DNA from: Elysia marginata
Taxonomy: Eukaryota > Mollusca > Gastropoda > Plakobranchidae
Reading direction: 5' to 3'
Length of the DNA: 28,746 bases
NCBI GenBank assembly: GCA_019649035.1
Contig: BMAT01001362.1
Location: forward strand, 76,969-105,714
Under the pieces are notes generated by a model, which made no database searches, was not told the DNA's origin, and saw only the letters and a program-made list of their open reading frames with translations. Below are positions 12,501-25,300 of the stretch, piece after piece. A program made the translations under genes and the position numbers. Position 1 is the stretch's first letter. The number at the start of each line of letters is the position of its first letter.

Positions 12501-15500
12501 AGCGGGTTTAAGTGGCTCTACAAGTGAATTATCATTATTTGTCAGTTACTTTGCAGAGAACTCTTTGACTCTAGTCTTCCCATAATAACAAACTGTCTTG
12601 ACTGTTACATTAACTTTCTTCTCTTGAGTACATTATTTTAAGTTATTTCATGGAGGATGTACATGTATATTAAGACTAGGTTGCAGACTCTGCAGTTTCT
12701 AGTGTACATGGAAAGCCACGATGCTCATAGAATTTGGTTTTACTCTCAACATACCAGTAATCTTAGACAATATTAATAAAAGTTCATCCTTGACCAATGA
12801 TAAGTTTCTGTATTGCCGGAAAATACGGCATTTGCGAGAGTTCCAGCATTGTAATCTTACTTTGTTTTTTTTAAAAATTATCCTTGATCAGTTGGTGAAT
12901 TTATTTAGTCATGGTACTTCTAATTTGCCGTGCCGCAAGGTGAACGCTTAACATTTTAAAAAGTTCAGGCATTTTTTAAACAAATTTGATTTCAAGCTTC
13001 TCTGATAACACTTTTCAGGAATGCTGTTTTTTTCCAGTTATTTTCTGTTTTTCAACAATTACTGACAATGCAATACAGTCAATATCTCCACTATTTATCC
13101 ACGATTTTAGACTAAGGGTGTTATAAAGTTTTAACGCTGTTTATTTTTAGTGGAGGTATGAGTCAATGTGGAAAGAAATTTATGTTTTCCCACTTTGTAT
13201 TTCTTCCTCAGGTGATCAAACCAGAAGACCATGGACTGCTAGATGAGGACGCAAACATCTTGCCACCACCAAAATTGACGGTCAATGTGACAGCTGTGGA
13301 TGCCCTGCAGATTCTCATGACAAAAACGTGCCTCGATGTTCTCAATAACTTGGGAGCGGTGAGTTGTCTCCCCCCCATCTTATCTGTAATTCAGGCGTTT
13401 TTTTTAATGCACAAATTTGATATTTATGGACTTTATAGAAAACCAACTTATGCATAGAAAAAAAAACAACAATTTATCTCTCAAAGTTAGAAATGGATTT
13501 GATTTGGCCAGAAAGTCATTTAATTTAAAAAGAAAAACAATCTTTACTATCTCCTTTCTAATAGTCTCCCCCCACCCCTCTTTGTTTTACAGGCTTTCAG
13601 CGATGCCTATCAACTGAAAGATATGGAGGGCAGCCTTGGCCAGAAGATAGTGCCATATTTGTTCAAGAACCGCACGGGCAAAGATATGGCATTCATTCTG
13701 GACAGTTCTTTTGTGGTAAGATCTACATTTTTTAAAACAAGACTTACAAATTGTTGATTAGCTGAGCTACTACTCTTGCTGTGACAGGCTTGCATGAACC
13801 TTAACCCTTTGAGCCCAGAGTACAGTGGGTCCACCTTTTCATTTGTCCAAGCTTATCCCACGGTATAATTTATTTTATTGATTCCCATCAAGAATATCTT
13901 TCATCATTAGTGCCTTTTACTTTAATATTGTCTTTAGCAATTCTTATATAGGTTGATATTAGGTGTAAACATTGACTGTTTGGAGTCCCATAGTGCTGAA
14001 TGACTTCTACTATGACCACATTTAAACCTACTTTACCACATTAAAACAAATTACCTCAAGATATAATTCTACACATCTGGAATCACAAAGGCAAATTGAA
14101 TGTCGTGATGAGCCATTCAGAGTCACTTTGTACCGAACAACGGTAGTTTTGTAATTCTGCTTGGCCTTGGATCTAAAGTTAGACCAAGCTGGTGACAGCA
14201 GCTCTCTGGACTCTATTGTTTACCATTGAGCTGTGAAGGATTCATGGGACTTAATCAGTTATAAAAAAAAGTACATATGTATTTCAACAAGACTGATATC
14301 ATTCTTATAGAGGTTGATATTAGAGATATTATTATTAAAAAAAATTCATACGTGTATTTCAACCTGACCTTCCAGCCTTCAGCTGAACATGGCAGCCCCG
14401 ACTTGGACAACGTACACACAGATGAGGACATATACATGGACCTGAAGGCGACTAAAGAAGTCGCAGCGTACAAGTCTGTCATCAGGTCCACCCAGAACCA
14501 GGCAGGGAAGACCATTAAGTTCCAGGTAAGTGGTTGGACAGGGGGAATAAATGATAACAGTCCACGGGCACTCTGCGCTCCATTGTATTTAGGTTTGTGG
14601 AAAGATTTGATTTTTTAAATAGAAAAATACATGTAGTACAGAGCAGATCAATTTTCATTGATACCTGCTTTAGTAATTTTTTCTTTGTATTCTTGAGATA
14701 TTTTGGATACATTTTGAGGTCTAAAATATTGGCCTGGACTGTCAAAAAGTTGAAGGCATCGGACTTATTTCTCATAATCTTTTCTCCCAAAGATGCTTGG
14801 AGAGGCCACAAAGTTTGACCTGCCCATCCAGAAAGCCAAGAAAGTGATGTACAGTCTTCCTCAGTACCAGGTCGTGGCAACCATAGAGGCTCTCATAGGT
14901 CAGAAGGTCGTGACCTTCACCTCGTGCGTCATGGTGCGTATGCTCTTGTTGGGAAAATAAAGTGCATAATTATAAGGATTGCCTAACAAGTTAATTGTGA
15001 TGCTCATGACGACATTATGACCCTGATGATTCAATTGGACTTGTGAGAATATTCATCAAAACGTCTGGTACCAATTTTTTTAAAAACAATTATATCATGG
15101 GAACAACAGGAACAGTCAAAGTGGTTTCATGGCAGCTACCATTTTTCTGATTTAAATAGTTTCAAATCTTGCACAGATAGATTCACAGCTCTTAATAAGT
15201 AAACTATAATATGAAAATTGAAATTTGTATAAAAATTTGCTCTTTCAATACATATCTCAAATTAAGACATTTTTTGTGCACCATCGTTAATTTAGTGGGA
15301 AACTTTTAATAACTCTTTCCTCTCATTATGTCAATGCGACAGGTGACTAATCATCTAGAAGTGCCGATGGAAGTCCTATACCACGACACATCTGGCATGG
15401 TGAACTGCGGAGTTGCCTATCCTGATCAGCCATTCCCTGTTCCACTGGCGGCCGTGTACTGTTCCACTGGAGAGATTTTCTTCCAGCCCAAGACTGAGGA

Positions 15501-16342
15501 GGTTCAGTAAGTGTTTTAACATAACGGAGAATAAATGTGTGGCGTCGTGGTCTAGTAGTAGACGCTCGGCTTTCGGACTGAGAGGTCTGAGGTTCGAGTC
15601 CTGCTTTTGGCAGGTTGATGTTTATTCCTTGAGAAAGGCTATTTACACACATTTCTTCGCCTCATTCATGCATTAAATGGGTACCCGACTAAAGGCAGTG
15701 AAAGATCGTGCCCGTAAGCTAGAATGATCCAGTTGTCACTGCTGCTTCTCTGGGAATTCAGAAGTTTTTTTTTTAGTTGGTAAGGGCTTGTCAGGGAACC
15801 CATGTAAAGCGCATACATCATATTAATGGACTAGGCGCTCTATAATAAACGCTCTCTGCTCTTTATGTTTTGACAATAGTCCTGATGACAGAAATGCCTC
15901 ATCTCTGGGTAGGTTGTTTTTTGTTGTGATTTTTGTGGTATATTCATTTGTTTGGAGACCACTTTACATAATTAAAGTAGAAAAATGTTCTTGTATTGTT
16001 CACCCAAAAATTTTTTAATGGAATAAATTTTCAGGAAGAATAGATTCATTTTACCCTTGCAAACACAGCAAAGCTCGAATTACCCAAATCAAATCAGTCT
16101 ATCCAACTTCAATGTCGAAAAAACTTTTTAAAAAATGCATTAGCCATACTGCTTATAATTTTAGAATTAAGAAATGTGTTGTAGATCTATAGGAATACAC
16201 TTCTTCCTCTTGTGCACCCTCAGATACTCGGCCAGTAAGGAATGCATTAAGTGGAAGACAATCAACGATTCCAAGAAGGCCAAGCAGTTCACGTGTGAGG
16301 CAAGCACCGAGGGCAAACCCTCCTACTACTTCAATGTAAGTC

Positions 16343-16387
<45 letters not shown>

Positions 16388-19300
16388 TTAATAATAAATA
16401 GAATTTATAGTGCACATTGTGCTCTAGCATACAAGTCTGTAGCTGAACCCATTCAAGCAGAATGCTCTATGCGCATAACATCTCTAGAAATTATATAATA
16501 AAGTACCGTAGGAGGAAAATTAATGTCATCTTACAGCAAATGGAACTTCTAATGGGTGCTAGGGCCATGGAGTTAAGGCGACAAGCTGTAGACTTGAATT
16601 TTTGTCAACCGGTAACTGCAAATCAAAGCTAATTTGTCAAGATTTTGCAATGGTTCTGGCTGAAATCTGCCTATTGGTGTGGAATCTTGTATCATAGGTG
16701 GTCTAAGAGTGTTTTTTTAAAAACTGCGTAATATATTTTTCCCTATTGAGCTACACAAAGACCTGCTCAATCTGCATGAAGCAATGCGTAAAAGGTAGGT
16801 GTTTCCTAAGTTGTGACATCGATTTAGGAGAGAACTATTCAATTGTTATGAGGCATTGATAATTGAACAATGCATTTTTCTAAGCTTTCAAACGACTTGT
16901 GGGAAGATTTTGTATATTTTTTGATGTACAGTATAGAGAAAAAGAAAAAGAAAGAAATATGGTTTTCAAAAGGACTTTCTCAAATTTAAAATTTCCAAGA
17001 TCCAATTCCTACTATCGTTGTTCATTAGTATGAATGAAAGATAAGTAAGTATTAGATCTTTTGGTCTTGTCATGGTTCTATATTTTTTTAGTGTAAACCA
17101 AATTTTTATCACAAACTGTTTATCTGCATCTCTGGTTCCTGTTTTTTCTCTCTTTCTCCTTCTCTCTAGGTGGTGCCACTCTTTGAGAACGTCCAGCATG
17201 GCGCCAAGCCTGAAGGGAAGACAGAGAAGGCAGAGAAAGGAGACAAGATGGTGAACCTTCACCTCCACCCGACCGTCATCCTACACAACCTGCTGCCGCT
17301 AGAGATCACCTACACTCTAGAGGTAAGACCCAGCAGTAGCGGCCAGGTTGATGGAGTGAAGTTGTTGTCGACAAGATTGAACTTATAACTTAGTAGCCCA
17401 AGGTCTAGCCCAAAACCAAATTCGAAAACAAATCGTAGAACTGTTTGACATCTTGGAATAGACTGATTGCTAGGCCAAACTTCTCTTTGTAAAGCCCTTT
17501 CTCACAAACATCAGTGGTTTTTCATAACCGTTATCTGTTTCTCATAAATCGATGTCTTCTCAGGATCTTAAGTTACCAAAATTTTATTCTACTAATTCCA
17601 AACTTTCCCAATCTTCCTACCGTTCAGTAGATATCGAAGCCTTTACAAATGCAAAATATATTTCAGACCTATCCAGACGACGATGATGATGTGGTAGGCA
17701 AGAGGTTTTCAAGTTGATTTGGTTTCTTTTTTTTTTTGACAGTTAAATTAAATTATATAAATGTATTCCTCAGTTGTGTATTTTCATTTTTTGTAGCTAT
17801 TTCTTTGTCTATCGGTTTAAAAAAATGAAATACCTAGTTTTGACTTCTTAAATCTGACAGATTTTTGAGTTGTTTTTTTTTAAAGGACACCCCCCCCCCC
17901 CATGCAGCTTAGAATAGAAAAAATAATAACAAAACAAAACAAATATTATCTCAGCGTACTTGGCCTTATCGAATTTTTTTTACTTCCTTCAAGTTTTCCA
18001 ACGGATTCTAATCGCCCCTCTTTCCGTGAGGGACTGCAATTTGCTGCCAGGGGCTAGTATGCAGATGTACCAATAGAATTATATTCTGTCCATAAATTCT
18101 ATCCAGTTTACTATATTCCAGAAATTTCGCCAAACTGTCAGTTTGTAAACTGTAGTAACTTAAATGATTAAAAAAAAACAAACAACAATCTATCTTCCCT
18201 CCCTCAGTTCCAGCAAATTGTCAGTTCACACTCAAGCAGGTTCTAAAACATAAACATATGAATGAAGACAGTGCCGCTTTGCAAAGTGTTGTGATCAAAG
18301 TATTTATTATACACAAAAAGACTATCGCAGTATACAAAATCATAACTGCAGTTCTCTTATAATCTGTGTTTTACTTCTCTTTGATTTTGGACGCTCTTGT
18401 TTATTTTCCCCCTTTTTGTCCTCTTTGTGTTTTTTTTTACATTGTGTAAATCAAGTTTTTAAAAAAAAAAAAACAAACCATTCTTTAGAGACTAGATATA
18501 GGAATAGAGTATATATTCTCTATTTTTACATGACAATGATGTTCTGGTTTTGTTCTTTTACTAGGGATTGAATCAATACTGTGATAAAATAGCCAGCCAA
18601 AAAAATTACTGATACATAGACAACTATAGTGCTGCCAACCAGTACTAGTTTCTGTAATGTTAAAGCCAGAATACCACAATTGTGGATGGAGTACTGGTCT
18701 CAAACTTTAAATGATCGAGTGAGCTACTTGACAACAGGAAAATATCTGTGATCAGAGAACTGGGTGGGAAATTAATTAACATCTGGATCTACATTGAAGA
18801 GGTCACTAGCAAAATGCACCAAAACATCTTTTCCCCAAAAACATATATTGTAAAAAAAACAAAAAAAAAAACTTACCAGTCGACATCAAGTACTTCAAAA
18901 AAATATGATCAATGTTGGATTGTGCTCTCGTTATGAGTACTGTAATGCTTTGGAAAATACTTAGAAGGGAGTGTTTCGAAGCATTGGAGCCAGTTGATCT
19001 GCAGAGAAGATAATACATTCCCTCAGTATATTCGAACCTTTTGAAAACCTCCAGCAGATTTAGACCAAGTTGCACAACCTAGATCCTCAGGGGAGGGTTA
19101 AGACACATACAGAGGAAAATATTTGACAGTCAGTGAGAGATACACAAAAAGATGCTTAGAAGAAATTGTTGACCTTTTTTTTCTCCTTACCATAAATTTT
19201 CAACTAAATGTCTAATATATTTATATATATTGTAGTATACAATGAATTCAAAGAGTTTTCATTCATTACAAAAAAGTAGTCATTCCTTGAAGTAAGAACA

Positions 19301-22300
19301 TTGTTAGTAGCATCAGCTTCACTCGAATAATTCCCTGCTTTCGTTGATGACTAATTATATCCCGTTTGTTGACTTTGCAGAAAAAATATTCTTATCACTT
19401 ATGGGTAACTAAAAGTTTTCGTGTTTGTTCTGTTCCTCTGCGTTTCTTTGCCAACAATTTCTAAAAACTTGTGGTATTGTTTAAAGAATGGAATTTGATT
19501 TAATTTGAAAAATACAAATAAAGGCAAGTCTATTAGGATGGCCAAAAAACGCATATTGAAAGCATAAGCTTTCAGGATTATATGACCATCACCTTTTGAA
19601 TCTAGACCTTTTTTTAGTGTTTTAAAAAAAGTTTCTAAAACTGATGAGTGGGTTTAAAACGACTTTTACTCATTTTGAGTCCAATTTTTGTTTTTATCAT
19701 TATTTGTTTTTTTTTTCTATTTTGTTTTGTCCTCAATTACCATTTATTGTTAAACAATTCTTTATAATTTTTATGTAGGCGAGGTGATACAATTCTTCCC
19801 CTTTGTAGGCCTATTATCTTGTTCTATCTGCTTTGTTTAATATTCAAGATATAGGGGATAATGAGGGGACTCGTTATAGGTTAGAAGTTGTGTCTAATAG
19901 GCAATCTTAAGGGTTTTACTAAACAAAACAAAAAACGTCCTGACTCTAGTACTAGACACAGGTTAAGTAGTAGAAATTCCTCTATTGAATCAAGACATCT
20001 AGCATTGGAAGGCTGGCTTTGCCAGGTCAGTTTCCTCACTGAAATCAGGTACATGTCTTTAACCAGGACTGATGTAGAATGGTTTGGATGAGCACCTCAC
20101 TATACGCTAAATTCAAACAATGATCGTCCTGCAAATTGATGTAGAAAGTGTGTTGGTTTATAGTTAACTGTCAGGAAATCTATATGAAGGGCTTTAACTC
20201 AATTTAGCTTATTAATGGTAAAAAAAAAAAAACAACAAAATTTTACTCTCCCTTCCCCCTTCCCTTCAATTTGCTTCACAGAATAACCACTTACTGGTTT
20301 TTTACATTTCTTCTTGTTATCCAGTTAATTTTAATCAATAAGTAATACAGTACAGTAATACAAGACCATATTTATGAACTTTATGCTATATTACTTACTG
20401 CTTTTAACATAAGGGAGACTTCTTCTGGTTCTACTGAAATATTTTAATTGTTCTTGAATTATTTTTCACCGTTTGAACCCATTTATTTAGATCTTTATTC
20501 TTGTTCTACAATCTCTGCTCAAGTCTTCACAGATTTCAACTCAGTTGATTGAGATCTTTTTTCTGGTTCTACATTCTTTGTTCAACATTATTCATAGATT
20601 TTAACTCAGTTTATTTAGACCTTTATTCTGGTTCTAGATTCTTTGCTCAGACTACTCACAGGTTTGACTCATTTATTTAGATCTTTGTTCCGATTCTACA
20701 TTCTTCGCAGATTTAAACTAGTTAGATCTTTGTTCGGTTCTACATTCTTTGTTCAACATTCTTCGCAGGTTTTAACCATTTATTTAGATATTTATCCAAG
20801 TTTTACAATTTCATACAATTTTTCTTTTCTTTTCTTTTTTCTTTTTAATCATCAGAACCAGCCAGAAGAGAGCACTCTTGCCTCCAGCTTAAACATCCCT
20901 CTACCACACGCTGCCGTCAACATGAGTAATCTCCAACTACAGGTAGCTTAAATGTCTCTGTTGTCTTTGTTTTTGGCTTATTGATTGGTAGGCTGCGCTG
21001 TTTCAGCCATGTTTGGATCTTCCATTGTTAGCTTACCTCGCCCATTGTTTAGCTTTTTGTTTTTGTTTTAGATGAATCAGTTTGTCTTATGTGCTGTTAA
21101 ACCTGTGTTATGTTATGTAGTCAACTCTGCTTAAGTCGGTGTCCCTGCTGATATGACCATGAACATTGACTTAAGTGAAAAATTAAGTTACGTGCTAGTC
21201 ATTGAACATAATTTCCATCATAGGACACCTAGAAAGAATGGGCTGAACTGAAAATAGATTTTTCGACTGTACTTATAGTGAATCTGCTAAAATAAACATT
21301 GCTTACTGCAACCGCTAAAATGTCAATTTTCACTGTTTAAAGTATCTATTTGTATAGCCACAGTTCTTTCTTTTTTGTTGATTGTATTGCAAGCGCTATC
21401 TAATAGCTTTAACATAGCATTAAAATGCCTTTCACATAATTAGTTTGTCTACCTGTCAATATGGGTAGTATTTTTTTTGTCTTCTACATAATTTTTGTTT
21501 TATCTTGAGGCAGCATGCTAGCTTATTATTTTTTGTCTCAGTTAATTAAGCTGCTTATTATGAATGACATTTAATTCAACTTTTATTTTATAAATATTTT
21601 TTTAACTGCATGGGTGAGTCTTTGTACCCAGTGCAGATATGATTTTCTTTCATAATTTTAAATTGTTTTGCTGCATGAATGGCTTAGATATAAAGGCAAT
21701 AATTATCTTGAATGAGTTTTTAATATTGAAACAGCTACCATGTATTGAACTAGGAGTAGTATTCTGTACATGCTAAGATAAAAAAAAAATCATTTTTTTT
21801 TATTCAATAAAAAAAATCAACATTTTAAAATATTCAATAAAAAAAAACCAACATTTGTTTAATTTATTAAAAAAAAAGAATCAATATTTTTTTTAAAATC
21901 AATAAAAAAAAAATGTCCATCAGAAATAAAGAAAGTGGCCTAGAGTTGTAAGGTGGAGGTATTTGGTCGCAGTGGACCAGTAACACAAAGCCTTTGAGTC
22001 AGCATAGCTTATAGGAAACATAAAGCTACATCTAGTGTTAACCTCTTTGTGATGTATTACATACAACATAAGTCCTTTATTATTTTATTAGAAGACACGG
22101 TCTAGCACAGCTGGATTTTAATGTCAGCTGTGACTGATAGGATGTACGCTGTACGTTATGGTTGTAGCAGTATTAGGCCTATGGGACCCTAGTTTTGTAA
22201 ATCTTTTCTGCTCGTGCGTTTTGTCAAAATGGACAATTTTTAAAGGCTGTGTTACAGGTCTGTTGTATGTCAAGGCACAATTTTCAAGGCAGGTTGTTGT

Positions 22301-25300
22301 TGCAGGCAACAGTCCCACTATTCTCTATATCTGTATGTGCGAACTGTTTAACGCATGTATGTGAATGGTTATAACAGAAGGAATCATCTTAATCCTGTTT
22401 TTTGCTTGCAGCGTCCACTGGAGCTTAGGGTACATCATTTTAATCGGGTTTCATTTTTTATCTCAGTCACCACTTATTGTCATATCTCATAACCAATTTT
22501 TGTGTGCATTTTTTTCAGCTTTTGTACCATTTTGCCTTTCATTTATTTGTGTTTTTCTTTTTCTTTTTTTTTTATCGTATCACATTTGAGCAAAGATGAG
22601 TTTTGCATGCATCAATATTTTTTATTGCAACATGGGTTTTTTTTTTTAAATATTTTTTTCAAGCATCTTATTATATTTCAAGGTGTTAGCATTGCCAAGT
22701 TCATGACATTAATAGGTGAAGGGTTATTGTGAAATTTTGGCATGCTTCAACATTTGTACAGGAACTTGGGTTTTAAAAGTTTTTGTAGTGCATGTTTTAT
22801 GCTGTTTTTTTTTTCTCTTCCCCTTTTAATATCTCAACATGATCAAGGATGACTGTTAAAGAAACAAACATAACCTTTGTCTCAAAACACTTTGATTTAA
22901 TTCTTGCAAAGCAGGTCATATATATGAAAAAAAAAAATATTTTTTTTTGTGTGTTATCATTGTCCAAAATTCAGAAAGAAAGAATCCATAATTTTAAAAC
23001 ACCTGTGGATTCCAAATCACTTTAAATAAATGCATAAAATTTTCATATGTCATTTTTTTTGTGACTTAGGTATTTCAATAATGTCTATAGGCTTCATATT
23101 ATTGACCTTTTTTTAAAAAAAAATTTTTGTGACTGAAAATGAAAGAGAGCAGGAGGAGAGAGAGGGAGATGGAGATACAGATGAATCAGGCTGAAGTTAA
23201 AAGCTTCAAAGCTTTACAACTTTGAAGCCCCTGAGAAGAAAAACATTTTTTATCTAATACAACTTTTTTACACTCTGACGTTTTAGAAATAGTCAAGGTC
23301 TCTCTTTCACCTTGCTCTTTGCTGGGCCAGTAGGTCACAGACGAAAAGCAAAGTCCGTCTGCTTCTTGCTCACAGCTCACTCATAATTGAAGAGTGTGTC
23401 GTCAAAACATGTTTCAGTCCATTTAATTTCCTTTTAAGAAGTTGCCGTTTTCCATTTTCTGCAGTCGTTTAAACCCTGTTAATGACACATGGGTACATAA
23501 TTAATTTTGGAGCCACCCTAGACTATTGTTAAATATTTTACTGTTTGGACCACTTGTTAGCACACAGCTTTGGCCACTCTGCTTATCTCTGCAATGAGGA
23601 TCTTCCATTGGTCTTGGTTTATTTGCATCCAGCCTAAACTTCCAATAGACTCTGGATGAACTTCAAACTCACACAAAACTAGACTAAATCTAGAACACTA
23701 ATTAAAGAAAAAAGTATTGTGAGGTGAACTGACGCCAACTACCACTCTGACTATGTTATTGTTTCTTTGTGAATATGAATATTTAATTGCTTTCCAAACT
23801 TTGCCCCCTCCACTTGACTTCAATTGGTACCATGGAATTTTTAACTTTTTAGTTTTGGAAAGATTTTGGAGCCTGTCTCTTGCTGTTTTTTCCCCCATTT
23901 TTCTTTTCAAATTTGGAAACACATTGACATTTTTACTAACTTTTTAAATTAGTTGTACATTTTATTTATGTTGGTTGAATGTGTCAGCTTATTTCAAGTG
24001 GTGTGGTGGTGTTTTCTGAATAAATCCTTCTGGCATAACTTTTGTCTTATCAATTGATCACTTTCAAAGGTTTGACAAGAAGAATCTCAAGGGGACATAA
24101 ATTTTGTCTTACGCCTTGTCAATTGACCAGTTTTAATGTTTTAATGATGATAAGAAATCACTTTCTTTCTTCCTTTTAATGTTGTGTTGAGGGCAGTTTG
24201 TGACTTATTTTTTGTTTTCACCTTCTAACTTTTCTGTCTCTCTATTGCTAATTTCATACTTTAGAATCTTTCAGACTGCAAGGGAAAGGCGATTTTGCTA
24301 TTGTAGTTTTCTTTTTATAATCTTTTTTCCTCCCATCTTTACTTCCAAGTATCTTATCTTTTTCCTTCCAATTCTTGTTCTGAAACTACATCCAATATCC
24401 CTTTATCCTTTTTTTTTCATTTCGTCTTTTTTTTTTACTCTTAGTCTGTAACAAATGCCGTCCGGAGGGAATTATATTTGAATATATACAATTTTTTACT
24501 TATTTAGATGTTGTTTTAACAACTTATCTTATTTCTTTCTTTCTGTGAATATTTTTGTTTTGAAGGAAGTTGGTGACTTTATTTCTTTTTAATTACCCTC
24601 TCGTTTCTATTTTTTAAATGTTGTTCTAACAGAGAGATAAAAAAAAAATATCATTTAAAGTTATGTTGTGAACTTTGGTACATTTTTTTTGCACTCATTT
24701 ACAATTCACAGGGTTATATAGGAGATTAAAATGTAGTATTTCATCGCTTCGTTTGTCCTTCAAAGAAAATTTCAATTCATCACCGATTGTGCGGGAGGAA
24801 TTCTTTTCTATTTTTCTTTTAGTTTTGTCTTCCAAGCTTTCAACAGTTTTTTAATGCTTTCTTTACCAACCCTTCTCCGCTGCTTTTCTGTCTGTCTCTC
24901 TCTCCTCCTCGCCCTCTCTGTCTCTTGACAAAATTTTGTAAAAAGATATTTCAGCTATTGTTATTACTGTTATGATGCTTTTCTTTGAACTGCTGGATTC
25001 ATAAATGTTTTTTACTCAAGTAAGACAATGAAGCTTGTAAAATTTTGTCTGAAATTTTTATTATACTTCTGAGGTGGTCATAGTAAACCAAGCATTTGAG
25101 CAAATTTTGACATTTTAAGTCTTATTTATTCCATTTGTAAGACTGAAAATTGTCTGTTCTTGTTTTTTTTTTAATTCAAAGCACTAAAATGTCTGACTCC
25201 AAGTTGAAAGGATTTTTTTTGGGCTGCAATTATTAGTTTTTAAAAGATTCTAACTAGTTTGAGCAACTTTTGTCTGGTTGGCCAAAGTTGCCACCCAATT

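Noticed and set aside
12400-12545. Possible SINE 3' fragment in intron 5
   Set aside because: Only short GCGC and AAGCGGG-like resemblance to SINE tails; no head, core or borders, so it is mentioned only within the intron entry.
15541-15612. Possible functional tRNA-Arg gene
   Set aside because: Box A and box B are present, but the acceptor stem cannot pair end to end and the sequence continues into a SINE body shared with other copies.
16174-16401. Open frame ending in a long asparagine run
   Set aside because: Its first part overlaps exon 11, and the poly-Asn part is the (ATA)n repeat read past the GTAAGT donor.
18640-18730. tRNA-like sequence on the minus strand
   Set aside because: Only a loose box B-like GTTTGAGACC and no good box A; too weak to call.
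21119-21240. Possible pogo/Tigger-type DNA element
   Set aside because: One end looks suggestive (CAACTCTGCTTAAGTCGG), but no matching inverted end or TA duplication was found.
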